From contig CAMLME010000058.1 in NCBI GenBank assembly GCA_946481235.1, positions 1-10,787 of the forward strand: a stretch of 10,787 nt of DNA, given 5' to 3'. The DNA is from an uncultured Methylobacillus sp. GTDB taxonomy: Bacteria; Pseudomonadota; Gammaproteobacteria; Burkholderiales; Methylophilaceae. The notes beneath the pieces are model-generated. The model had not been told where the DNA came from. It saw only the letters and a program-made list of their open reading frames with translations, and ran no database searches. This document shows, piece after piece, positions 1 through 5,696 of the stretch. The position numbers and the translations under genes are program-made. Position 1 is the stretch's first letter. Every line of letters begins with the position of its first letter.

Positions 1-57
1 GGTGATCGCCAGCGGCACCAGCACCAGCAGGCCGGTAATCAGGTAACGTTTGAACAT
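1..57 (-). CDS. DUF502 family membrane protein, N-terminal fragment
   Basis: Only the first 19 codons are in the window; the gene runs off the left edge. The translation MFKRYLITGLLVLVPLAIT has the short basic start followed by a hydrophobic helix typical of DUF502 proteins, an inner-membrane family of unknown function. The ATG lies 13 bases after the stop of the FmdB-type zinc ribbon gene on the same strand, so the two are almost certainly one transcript. A zinc-ribbon/DUF502 pair, often followed by aspS, is a familiar betaproteobacterial arrangement (recalled, not searched). There is no clear Shine-Dalgarno before the ATG, which fits translation coupled to the upstream gene. The call rests on few residues plus context. 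Confidence 0.75.
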   Translation of the reverse strand, partial: MFKRYLITGLLVLVPLAIT

Positions 58-70
58 TTAGGCGTGTGGT

Positions 71-325
71 CTAGTGGCAGGCGCAGCTGCCGCCGCACGG
101 TGTCGAAGCGGGAGCGCTTTCTTCCTTGGGCTTGGACGTGTTGCCGCCCTTGAAGTCGCTGGCATACCAGCCGCTGCCCTTGAGTTGGAAGCCGGGGGCG
201 GTCAATTGCTTGGAAAAGGTCGCGGCATGGCATTGCGGGCACTCGGTGAGTGGGTCCGCACTCATTTTTTGCATGACGTCTTCCGCATGTCCGCATGCGG
301 AGCAGCGATATGCATAAATCGGCAT
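71..325 (-). CDS. FmdB-family zinc ribbon protein (84 aa)
   Basis: A small cytoplasmic protein of the FmdB/CxxC_CxxC_SSSS family. It opens MPIYAYRCSACGH and has two CxxC pairs, C8/C11 and C29/C32, spaced to hold one zinc ion. The family hallmark PGFQLKGSGWY follows at about residues 45-54. The tail is low-complexity and ends in CGGSCACH, giving three more cysteines (77, 81, 83) that could bind metal. The start is the ATG at 325, not the in-frame TTG six bases upstream, because a GGGAG sits nine bases before the ATG and only three before the TTG. The family is named after a proposed regulator of formamidase and amidase genes, but the role of most members is unknown. It leads the operon containing the DUF502 gene. 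Confidence 0.93.
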   Translation of the reverse strand: MPIYAYRCSACGHAEDVMQKMSADPLTECPQCHAATFSKQLTAPGFQLKGSGWYASDFKGGNTSKPKEESAPASTPCGGSCACH

Positions 326-351
326 GATCAATAACTCCCTAAAAAAACAAA

Positions 352-357
352 ATTATA
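352..357 (-). promoter_or_regulatory. Putative -10 box for the FmdB/DUF502 operon
   Basis: On the minus strand this is a perfect TATAAT, 26 bases upstream of the ATG at 325, in an AT-rich stretch. The sequence 16-18 bases further upstream is AT-rich but does not resemble TTGACA, and there is no extended -10 TGn. Only the -10 is supported. Confidence 0.45.
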
Positions 358-442
358 CCTTAATCGGCAGCTGCTATTTAAATGTGGATTAGTTGCGGGG
401 TTTCAAGGGAATTCTTGCGTATTCGCGGACTCTGCGGACAAG

Positions 443-466
443 AAAAAAGGAGCGGGAAGCTCCTTT
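443..466 (-). terminator. Rho-independent terminator (distal) of the minus-strand stress block
   Basis: Read on the minus strand, an 8-bp stem (AAAGGAGC / GCTCCTTT, arms 459-466 and 446-453) encloses the 5-base loop TTCCC and runs into six T residues (443-448). This is the classic form of an intrinsic terminator. It lies about 53 bases beyond the stop of the C-X10-C protein gene and behind a second hairpin, so it acts as the fail-safe of a tandem pair. Confidence 0.85.
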
Positions 467-474
467 GGGGAAAG

Positions 475-503
475 AAAACCCGGGAAAAGGGTTCCCGGGT
501 TTT
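475..503 (-). terminator. Proximal terminator hairpin of the C-X10-C protein gene
   Basis: A 12-bp perfect stem (AAAACCCGGGAA paired with TTCCCGGGTTTT, arms 475-486 and 492-503) has a 5-base loop at 487-491. It starts 15 bases past the stop codon at 519. On the minus strand it is followed by CTTT, a weak U-tract, but the stem's own TTTT end helps. The stem is nearly symmetrical and could act on either strand, although no plus-strand gene ends here. Confidence 0.75.
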
Positions 504-518
504 GATCAAAGCAGTTCA

Positions 519-1085
519 TTACTTGTTAAAGCGCTGTTTAACTCTCACTTCGCAAGCATCCTTGGCGTCGCCGGCATAGCTGTCGCATTTCTTCATTTCG
601 GCTTCATAAGTTACGTCCATCTTCTCTTCACGAGCATCCTTTCTGGCCTCGCTAATATCCTTGCGAGCTTCATACGTTTCCTTCTTTGCTTCGACGTCTG
701 CCAGCGCGCGGTCACGCTTTGCTTCGGCCTGGGTTACGCAAAGCGACTTGGCGTCGCCCTTCTGGTCGTCGCATCGTTCCTTGTCAACATCAAATTCGGC
801 CTTGGCACGTGTTTTCGCGGCGGCGATCCTTTCCTTGCCGGTATTCTTGTAAGCTGCTTCGAGCTCGGCCTGGGCAATATCTTCCTTGGCATTGGCTTCG
901 GCGACGCATACATCGCGTTTGTTGCCCATGAGATTTTTGCACTTCGCCTTATCGGCATCATGCGTTTTCTCAATATTGTCCTTTTGCAGCTTGTACTCTT
1001 CCTTGGTGATGGTTTGAGCAGAGACTGGAGCCGCCATCAGCATGCTTATCAGTCCCGGTATCAGCACTTTTTGAATGGTATTCAT
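519..1085 (-). CDS. Exported helical protein with three C-X10-C modules (188 aa)
   Basis: A secreted, highly charged, mostly helical protein. Residues 1-23 form a signal peptide (basic start, hydrophobic core, PVSA before a likely cut ahead of Q24). The mature part holds three modules of pattern C-x4-G-[ND]-x-[KR]-[DS]-x-C, with cysteines at 49/60, 105/116 and 167/178, each pair exactly eleven residues apart. Between them lie Ala/Lys/Glu-rich helices likely to form coiled coil. Each pair could make a disulfide in the periplasm, or bind metal. Similar betaproteobacterial proteins are sometimes labelled 'cell envelope biogenesis protein TolA', probably from composition alone; I see no TolA domain structure. 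The ATG at 1085 has AAAGGA seven bases upstream. It lies 36 bases after csbD, so they are likely co-transcribed, and it ends at a double terminator. Function is unknown; an envelope stress role is inferred from the neighbours. Confidence 0.88.
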   Translation of the reverse strand: MNTIQKVLIPGLISMLMAAPVSAQTITKEEYKLQKDNIEKTHDADKAKCKNLMGNKRDVCVAEANAKEDIAQAELEAAYKNTGKERIAAAKTRAKAEFDVDKERCDDQKGDAKSLCVTQAEAKRDRALADVEAKKETYEARKDISEARKDAREEKMDVTYEAEMKKCDSYAGDAKDACEVRVKQRFNK

Positions 1086-1121
1086 ACGATATTCCTTTCG
1101 CGAATTGGTCTCGCGTGTTGG

Positions 1122-1337
1122 TTAGATCCAGTTCTCGTTGCTGCAACGGTCATTGAACTGTTGCACCTGTTTCTCGGCTTCTTCCTTGGTAATTCCGTAG
1201 AGTTCCTGAATCTTACCGGTGAGCATTTCCCGGTTACCCTGAATCTGGTCCATCTGGTCGTCGGTGAGCTTGCCCCATTGCTGGTGCACTTTGCCCTTGA
1301 CCTGTTTCCAGTTACCTTCGATTCGATCCCAGTTCAT
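1122..1337 (-). CDS. CsbD-family stress response protein (71 aa)
   Basis: A small soluble protein matching the CsbD family along its length. It begins MNWDRIEGNWKQVKGKVHQQ and continues WGKLTDDQ, the family's signature of a conserved Gly-x-Trp-Lys stretch followed by WGKLTDD. CsbD was named from a sigma-B-dependent Bacillus general stress gene, and proteobacterial members are usually induced by stress. The molecular function is unknown. The start is the ATG at 1337, which follows AAGGAG by seven bases. A longer reading to 1403 would add 22 residues absent from the family and lacks a ribosome site. The single cysteine (C65) and the end ...SNENWI are unremarkable. The downstream C-X10-C gene is probably in the same transcript. 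Confidence 0.95.
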   Translation of the reverse strand: MNWDRIEGNWKQVKGKVHQQWGKLTDDQMDQIQGNREMLTGKIQELYGITKEEAEKQVQQFNDRCSNENWI

Positions 1338-1383
1338 GATCTTTCTCCTTTCTGAAAAATAACGGCACACCCTTGTTGTTGGT

Positions 1384-1414
1384 ATGGTGCGGTGTGACAC
1401 CATGAAGACATGGT
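1384..1414. repeat. Overlapping dyads upstream of csbD
   Basis: Two inverted repeats share an arm. ATGGTG (1384-1389) pairs with CACCAT (1398-1403) across 8 bases, and ACCATG (1399-1404) pairs with CATGGT (1409-1414) across 4 bases. The two pairings exclude each other. They lie 47-77 bases before the csbD start, in a 171-base gap with no gene. They could be an operator for a dimeric regulator or alternative RNA hairpins; the sequence does not decide. Confidence 0.35.
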
Positions 1415-1497
1415 AAGGATTTGCCCGTCTGGACGCAGTCGGCCCGGGGCGGGACTTTTTATAAGAGAAGGCGAGGGGGTCTTGTAAGACTATGCTG

Positions 1498-1519
1498 GCA
1501 ACCGAAACTTATCGGTTGC
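1498..1519. repeat. 8-bp dyad at the 3' end of the receiver-only regulator gene
   Basis: GCAACCGA (1498-1505) and TCGGTTGC (1512-1519) form a perfect stem around a six-base loop that contains the stop codon of the regulator gene. There is no T-run after it on either strand, so it is not a standard terminator. It may protect the mRNA 3' end or attenuate readthrough into csbD. Confidence 0.4.
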
Positions 1520-1994
1520 TGGCGTCGAGCAATGTGATGGCTTCTTTTTCAATGGCCTCGATCGCTTCGTCGAAGTGCATCGATTTGTCGAAAAAGTATT
1601 TGACGCCAAGCGCTTGCGCGCGATGCCGGTAGATCACGTAGGCATGATTGGTCAGTACCATGCTGATCGGAGGTGGGTAGGGAAAATCCGGCTTGTTGAG
1701 ATCCTGCAAAATATCGAAGCCGGTTCCGTGGGCAAGTTCAATGTCGACGACCACCATATCGAAGCGGCGCGACCGCAGGGTTGTGATCGCTTCGGTGGAG
1801 GTGGCGGCAAATCCGTCGAAGCAGGCGACATCCGAACTGTCGAGCGCCTCCCTCAACGCTTCCCGAATGAGCGCCGAATCTTCTACCAGCATGACATGGA
1901 TGCGTTCCCGCTCCATGACATCCGGCATGTTTTGCATTTCAGCGGCCACTTTTCTGGGACGCACCTCGTGATGTGATAGTCCGATAGCAGACAT
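1509..1994 (-). CDS. Receiver-only response regulator (161 aa)
   Basis: A single REC domain with no output domain. After a 30-residue N-terminal extension, the fold starts with HVMLVEDS (acidic pair E38/D39). The phospho-acceptor is D84 in VVVDIELAHGTGFD, the conserved Thr is T115 in MVLTNHA, and the Lys is K137 in FFDKS. All phosphorylation residues are therefore present and it should accept phosphate. Beyond about residue 150 only a short tail remains. Such proteins act as phosphate sinks, relay partners or protein-binding switches. It follows the NarL-type regulator by 82 bases on the same strand, so both may be served by the kinase at 4249-5679. The start is uncertain: the ATG at 1994 has no clear Shine-Dalgarno, and in-frame ATGs at codons 20, 23 and 27 lie before the domain. 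Confidence 0.9.
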   Translation of the reverse strand: MSAIGLSHHEVRPRKVAAEMQNMPDVMERERIHVMLVEDSALIREALREALDSSDVACFDGFAATSTEAITTLRSRRFDMVVVDIELAHGTGFDILQDLNKPDFPYPPPISMVLTNHAYVIYRHRAQALGVKYFFDKSMHFDEAIEAIEKEAITLLDASNR

Positions 1995-2038
1995 GATCTA
2001 TTAATAATAAATAGTTGAATGGGATTGTGCTATCCGAA

Positions 2039-2058
2039 GCAGGACTACAAATTCCTGC
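2039..2058. repeat. Small dyad between the two response regulator genes
   Basis: GCAGGA (2039-2044) and TCCTGC (2053-2058) form a perfect 6-bp stem with an eight-base loop, 18 bases past the stop of the NarL-type regulator. No T-run follows. The rest of the 82-base gap is AT-rich just before the receiver-only gene (about 1998-2014) and could hold a promoter, but no clear -35/-10 pair is visible. Confidence 0.25.
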
Positions 2059-2076
2059 AAGCCTCTTCACAATGTC

Positions 2077-2709
2077 CTACTTGATCAACTCGTTCTTGAT
2101 GGCGTAATAAGTCAGATCGGCATTGGTTTTCATATTCATTTTCTCCAGTATGCGGGCGCGGTAAGTGCTCACCGTCTTGACGCTGATAAAGAGCTCTTCG
2201 CCGATTTCGGTAACGGACTTACCGGTCGCCAGCTTGAAAAAAACCTGGAACTCCCGGTCGGACAAGGTTTCGTGCAATAGCTTGTCCGAGGGCTGCATCA
2301 ATTCGCTGGCCATCAGCTCCGCCAGTGCGGATGAAATATAAAGGCGGCCGGCACAAATGGTGCGGATCGCCTTGATGATTTCATCCGGATCGGCGTCCTT
2401 GGAAAGATAGCCCTTGCAGCCGCTGCGGATCAGGTTGAGCGCATATTGCTGCTCGGCGTACCCGCTCAGGATCAGGACGGGCAGATCCGGCGCGACGCGC
2501 TTCAAATCATGCAAGGTATCCACGCCGTTCTTGTTGGGCATGGAAATGTCCAGCACCACGATATCGAACTGCTGCTTGCGTACTTTCTGGATCGCCTCGT
2601 TGCCGCTTGCCGCCTCGTCCTCGACGCGCATGTCGTTTTCCAGGTCGATAAGGTTGCGTAAGCCCGATCTGACGATGCTATGGTCATCCACCAGCAGAAT
2701 CTTTTTCAT
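2077..2709 (-). CDS. NarL/LuxR-family response regulator (210 aa)
   Basis: A two-domain DNA-binding regulator of the usual NarL/UvrY/DevR size. The receiver domain (about 1-120) has the acidic pair D8/D9 in LVDDHSIVRSG, phospho-acceptor D54 in VVLDISMPNKNG, S82 in LILSGY and K104 in YLSKDA. The C-terminal LuxR-type helix-turn-helix (about 147-207) begins LSDREFQVF and contains the recognition region ISVKTVSTYRARILEKM. The final residues YYAIKNELIK are typical. A TAGG lies nine to ten bases before the ATG. The HisKA_3 kinase encoded at 4249-5679 is of the class that normally phosphorylates NarL-type regulators, so the pair is probably cognate although three genes separate them. Likely targets are the neighbouring stress genes, which is inference. 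Confidence 0.95.
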   Translation of the reverse strand: MKKILLVDDHSIVRSGLRNLIDLENDMRVEDEAASGNEAIQKVRKQQFDIVVLDISMPNKNGVDTLHDLKRVAPDLPVLILSGYAEQQYALNLIRSGCKGYLSKDADPDEIIKAIRTICAGRLYISSALAELMASELMQPSDKLLHETLSDREFQVFFKLATGKSVTEIGEELFISVKTVSTYRARILEKMNMKTNADLTYYAIKNELIK

Positions 2710-2761
2710 GATGAATACCTATCGAGTATATGAACCGCAGGCGGGATTCCGCTGCTTTAAG

Positions 2762-3340
2762 TTATTGACGCTTGCTCCAGTCCGCAAGTTCGTCGGCATG
2801 TTCCTCTTCCTTGGCCAGAATGTCCTCCAGCATGCGTCGCGTGGTCGGATCCTTGTCGCCGATATAGCGGATCATTTCGCGGTAAGTGTCGATGGCAATG
2901 CGCTCCGCGATCAGATTTTCGCGGATCATTTCGTTAAGGCTGGTGCATGCGACATAGTCTGAGTGGCTGCGCTCCGCCAATCCATGCGGCGAAAAATCAG
3001 GCGTACCACCAAGCTGGACAATACGTCCAGCGATACGGTCAGCGTGATCTTGCTCGTCCTGCGCATGGACTGCGAATTCCGAGGCAATGGATTCGGAGCT
3101 CAGTCCAACCGCCGTGAAATGATGCATCTTGTAGCGCAAGACACATACAAGCTCGGTGGCAAGCGCGTGATTGAGCAGTTCGACCACCTCTTCGATATCG
3201 CCTTGATAACTGGAGGTATGTGCTCCCTCCAGCACATCCTTGCGAGCATTCTCGCGGATGGCGGAAATATCGATCTGAAAATGTTCACCTGTCGCGGTTG
3301 ACGCTGGGGGGGGCGTAGTCGTTGAAAGTTCTGTTTCCAT
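2762..3340 (-). CDS. Ferritin-like / bacterioferritin-type di-iron protein (192 aa)
   Basis: A four-helix-bundle protein likely to bind a di-iron centre and store or detoxify iron in the cytoplasm. Expected ligands are E63 (helix A, ATELVCVLRY), E96 and H99 (helix B, DEQDH), E146 (helix C, AERIAIDTYRE) and E178 with H181 (helix D, EEEH), so both ExxH motifs are intact. In E. coli bacterioferritin the haem-binding Met sits between the helix B Glu and His; here that position is Gln, so haem binding like Bfr is unlikely. Residues 1-25 are a Thr/Pro-rich extension before the bundle. The start at 3340 has GGAG seven bases upstream; the longer reading to 3376 lacks one. A Dps-like role in oxidative stress fits the neighbours but is not shown. 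Confidence 0.92.
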   Translation of the reverse strand: METELSTTTPPPASTATGEHFQIDISAIRENARKDVLEGAHTSSYQGDIEEVVELLNHALATELVCVLRYKMHHFTAVGLSSESIASEFAVHAQDEQDHADRIAGRIVQLGGTPDFSPHGLAERSHSDYVACTSLNEMIRENLIAERIAIDTYREMIRYIGDKDPTTRRMLEDILAKEEEHADELADWSKRQ

Positions 3341-3368
3341 CTTATCGCTCCAATTGATATCCACGGCA

Positions 3369-3397
3369 AAGCGCAACGCCCTGAATGCGCTGCGCTT
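3369..3397 (-). repeat. Stem-loop between the DUF883 and ferritin-like genes
   Basis: Read on the minus strand, AAGCGCA-G-CGC and GCG-T-TGCGCTT form an 11-bp stem around a 7-base loop. The central pair is a G-U wobble only in minus-strand RNA; on the plus strand it would be an A-C mismatch. This suggests it works in the RNA of the stress block. No strong T-run follows, so it may stabilise mRNA ends or be a partial terminator rather than a full stop. Confidence 0.45.
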
Positions 3398-3413
3398 CCA
3401 CCTGCTGTTACGG

Positions 3414-3872
3414 TTAGCGAGCTTGGTTTGAGTCTGGTGGCGTCGAATGGTGAGTCAGCCAGTAGGTGATCAGTGCTCCGGCGCCGGCAGCTACAAGCAG
3501 GCTGGACATCGGGTGTTCGTACACAGTTTTGCGCGTACGAAGCTTGGTGGTGCTGAGTGCGCTAGAAAGTTCACCTTCGCGGCCTTCGGCCCAGGACGCC
3601 ACTTTCCTGCTGACGTTATCCAGGTTTTGACGCACTTGCTGGCGAACCTCATAGGTAGTTTCCGGCCGGAGTAAATCGTAAACCTTGCCTAATAGCAGTT
3701 CGATTTCCGACTTTATTTCTGTTCCTTCCTGGCCGACGCGATCGCTCACGCTGTCCAAGGTCTCTCTGGTTTCAGTTGAAATATCGGAAGCGGTTGCCTT
3801 GGCGCGGGCGGCGATGTCGTCCGCGACATCCTGTGCGCCCTCTTTAATTTCCTGCACTTTTGAACTTAGCAT
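3414..3872 (-). CDS. DUF883 (ElaB/YqjD-like) membrane-anchored protein (152 aa)
   Basis: A long amphipathic, coiled-coil-like N-terminal part (about residues 1-110, rich in Glu, Lys, Ser and Ala) is followed by a basic stretch and one C-terminal membrane helix (about 122-140, PMSSLLVAAGAGALITYWL). This is the layout of DUF883 proteins such as ElaB, YqjD and YgaM. E. coli YqjD is a stationary-phase inner-membrane protein that binds ribosomes through its N-terminal part. The member here is longer than the roughly 100 residues usual in enterobacteria and lacks the usual glycine/arginine end, finishing in HHSTPPDSNQAR. AGAGGA lies nine bases before the ATG. It follows the DUF1328 gene by 67 bases on the same strand. 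Ribosome or envelope involvement here is inferred from the family only. Confidence 0.88.
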   Translation of the reverse strand: MLSSKVQEIKEGAQDVADDIAARAKATASDISTETRETLDSVSDRVGQEGTEIKSEIELLLGKVYDLLRPETTYEVRQQVRQNLDNVSRKVASWAEGREGELSSALSTTKLRTRKTVYEHPMSSLLVAAGAGALITYWLTHHSTPPDSNQAR

Positions 3873-3939
3873 GATGGAATTTCCTCTTATGAACTTGAAT
3901 GTCCTTGAAACTCTTCGATGATCTCAGGGCTCGCGAGCG

Positions 3940-4098
3940 TTATTTGAATACGCCTACAAGTATTGAAATGATCGTGATGACCAAAAAGACAAAGAACAGA
4001 ATCTTGGCAATTTCTGCTGCGCCCGCAGCAATGCCGCTAAAGCCGAAGAAGGCGGCAATCAGGGCGATCACAAAGAAAACGACGGTGTAATAAAGCAT
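3940..4098 (-). CDS. DUF1328 (YtjA-like) small membrane protein (52 aa)
   Basis: A tiny two-helix membrane protein. The first segment (about 3-19, YYTVVFFVIALIAAFFGF) and the second (about 33-50, ILFFVFLVITIISILVGV) flank the conserved small-residue turn SGIAAGAAEIAK that defines DUF1328/YtjA. The family is widespread, its function is unknown, and members often accompany stress genes. The ATG at 4098 has AAGGTGG five bases upstream; the longer in-frame reading is not supported by the family length. It is the first gene of the minus-strand block and diverges from the sensor kinase gene across 150 bases. Confidence 0.93.
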   Translation of the reverse strand: MLYYTVVFFVIALIAAFFGFSGIAAGAAEIAKILFFVFLVITIISILVGVFK

Positions 4099-4248
4099 GA
4101 TGTCCACCTTTCTGTATGGAGGTGCTTGAGCAAACACCCATGGAATCACTATAAACATCGAAGGTGACTGCATTTAGCGGTTGTTAGATGAATAACAAGT
4201 AAGAAAACACTGACAGGGGCAGTATTCGCGGTCGCAGAAGGGACCAGC
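4099..4248. promoter_or_regulatory. Divergent control region between DUF1328 and the sensor kinase
   Basis: This 150-base gap must hold the start signals for both divergent genes. On the minus strand, TATAGT (4148-4153) resembles a -10 for DUF1328, though no good -35 is seen. Near the middle, TTGTTA (4181-4186) and TAACAA (4193-4198) form a perfect 6-bp inverted repeat with a 6-base spacer, a plausible operator for a dimeric regulator. In addition, AGGTG (4120-4124) and its partner CACCT (4105-4109) could fold in DUF1328 mRNA and cover its Shine-Dalgarno. For the kinase I see only the AGGGA ribosome site, five bases before the ATG. Confidence 0.45.
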
Positions 4249-5679
4249 ATGAAGCTTTACTATTGGTGCCGGGAAGCCGTACGAAGCGTCGGGTTGCGGT
4301 TGATACTGGTATTGGCGGGGTATGTCCTGCTTTCGATGTTGGCGATAGCACTCACCGATGCATGGATGGGAGCGTTGGTAAGACAGAACGACTACCTTAC
4401 CAATACGCGCGAAACGATTACGCTGATCAATGAGTTGCGCTCTCGCATGCATGAAGCGGAAAGTGCGCAGCGCGGTTATCTCATCAGTCTCCAGAACAAG
4501 TATGTCCCCGCAGACGAAAAGGCCATTGAGCCACAGGTGAATAGTGCTCAGCAAACCATGCATGCACTGGAAAAGCATATGGATTCCATTGGAGAGCCCG
4601 AGCAGCGATATGCGGAACTGCTCAAGGGAATCGCTTCTGATGTAGAAGGCAAATCCACCGAATTGCAGATGTCCGTGACGCTGGCGCATAAAGGCAATAT
4701 GGAGGGCTCCATGCAGATGGTGAATGCCGAAGAAAGCCGCGAGCGGATGAGCCAATTCATGCAGAAGACCCAAGTCTTTATGGATAGTCTGAACAAGGAC
4801 GTCGCAGCCATGCTCGAAAAGCGCGCCAAAACAATGGCTGCCGGACGATTCTCTGTCGCGGCGAGCATATTGCTGGTGTTGGTGCTGCTCGTGTTGTCGG
4901 TCAAGAAGCTGGTTGAGGAGATTGTGGATCGCGACCGTCTCAGTAAAAAGCTGGAAACCGATGTTGTCAATTTCGAGCAGAAGCTCGAAGAGCGCACCAG
5001 CATGCTCAAAACCCTGGCCGTGGACTATCAGTACGATGTCGAGCGGGAACGCAGAAAGCTGGCGCGCGAGCTGCACGACGAAATGGGCTCCATCCTCACC
5101 GCGACCAAAATGGATATTTCCTGGGTATTGCGCAAAATCAAGGATACGTCGCCGGAAGCGAGCGAAAAGCTGAGCCGAACCTTACGATACCTGGATCAGG
5201 GCATCGAACTCAAACGTCGGGTGGTGCAGGACCTCCATCCATCCTTGCTGACCACCTTCGGCCTCATTCCCGCGCTCAAGGCGCTGATCGAATCGGCCGC
5301 AGACCGCAATCAGTGGGAGCTCGACATGGAACTGCCGGACGAAAGCATACACATCAGCGAAGCCTTGGGGTTGATCGCCTATCGCGTGGTCCAGGAAACC
5401 CTGACCAATGCCACCAAATACGCGCAGGCCACCAAGGTCTCGGTCCATCTTCAAGTGGATGATCGTTATCTCAAGCTCGAAATCGCGGATAACGGAAAGG
5501 GTATGGATTTAACCCAAGGCTACGAAGTCACGCATGGGCTGAAGGGCATGCGGCATCGCGTAATAGCGATCGGAGGGAAATTGCAGATCGACAGCGAACC
5601 CGGCAAGGGTATGTTTACCCTTGCCCTGATTCCGCTGAATGCCGCTGCCGAGTCCCGGTCAGCCAGTGCGGCCGATTAG
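4249..5679 (+). CDS. CHASE3 sensor histidine kinase, NarX/UhpB (HisKA_3) type (476 aa)
   Basis: An inner-membrane sensor kinase. TM1 (about 17-38) is followed by a periplasmic CHASE3 domain (about 45-198, with the typical INELRSRMHEAESAQRGYLIS) and TM2 (about 202-218). There is no recognisable HAMP; a coiled-coil linker (about 220-265) leads to the HisKA_3 dimerisation domain, with phospho-acceptor H276 in LARELHDEMGSILTA. The HATPase domain has N387 in VVQETLTNATKYA, the G1 box D414-N-G-K-G-M, GLKGM at 430-434 and a final GKGMFTLALIP. All catalytic parts appear intact. Kinases of this class pair with NarL-type regulators, and one is encoded at 2077-2709. The CHASE3 ligand is unknown. The start has AGGGA upstream. 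The gene ends 17 bases from the convergent entericidin-like gene. Confidence 0.95.
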   Translation: MKLYYWCREAVRSVGLRLILVLAGYVLLSMLAIALTDAWMGALVRQNDYLTNTRETITLINELRSRMHEAESAQRGYLISLQNKYVPADEKAIEPQVNSAQQTMHALEKHMDSIGEPEQRYAELLKGIASDVEGKSTELQMSVTLAHKGNMEGSMQMVNAEESRERMSQFMQKTQVFMDSLNKDVAAMLEKRAKTMAAGRFSVAASILLVLVLLVLSVKKLVEEIVDRDRLSKKLETDVVNFEQKLEERTSMLKTLAVDYQYDVERERRKLARELHDEMGSILTATKMDISWVLRKIKDTSPEASEKLSRTLRYLDQGIELKRRVVQDLHPSLLTTFGLIPALKALIESAADRNQWELDMELPDESIHISEALGLIAYRVVQETLTNATKYAQATKVSVHLQVDDRYLKLEIADNGKGMDLTQGYEVTHGLKGMRHRVIAIGGKLQIDSEPGKGMFTLALIPLNAAAESRSASAAD

Positions 5680-5696
5680 CGGCAGTTAAGATAAGG

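Noticed and set aside
525..542. Inverted repeat GTTAAA-N6-TTTAAC resembling the dyad at 4181-4198
   Set aside because: It lies inside the last codons of the C-X10-C protein gene and the arms differ from TTGTTA/TAACAA; coincidence is as likely as a shared site.
393..1355. Plus-strand 320-codon open frame opposite the C-X10-C and csbD genes
   Set aside because: It is the complement of two well-supported minus-strand genes, crosses their intergenic gap and the tandem terminators, and its translation resembles no family.
4174..5076. Minus-strand 300-codon open frame inside the kinase gene
   Set aside because: The plus-strand frame encodes a complete CHASE3/HisKA_3/HATPase kinase; the opposite frame is His/Gln/Leu-rich noise.
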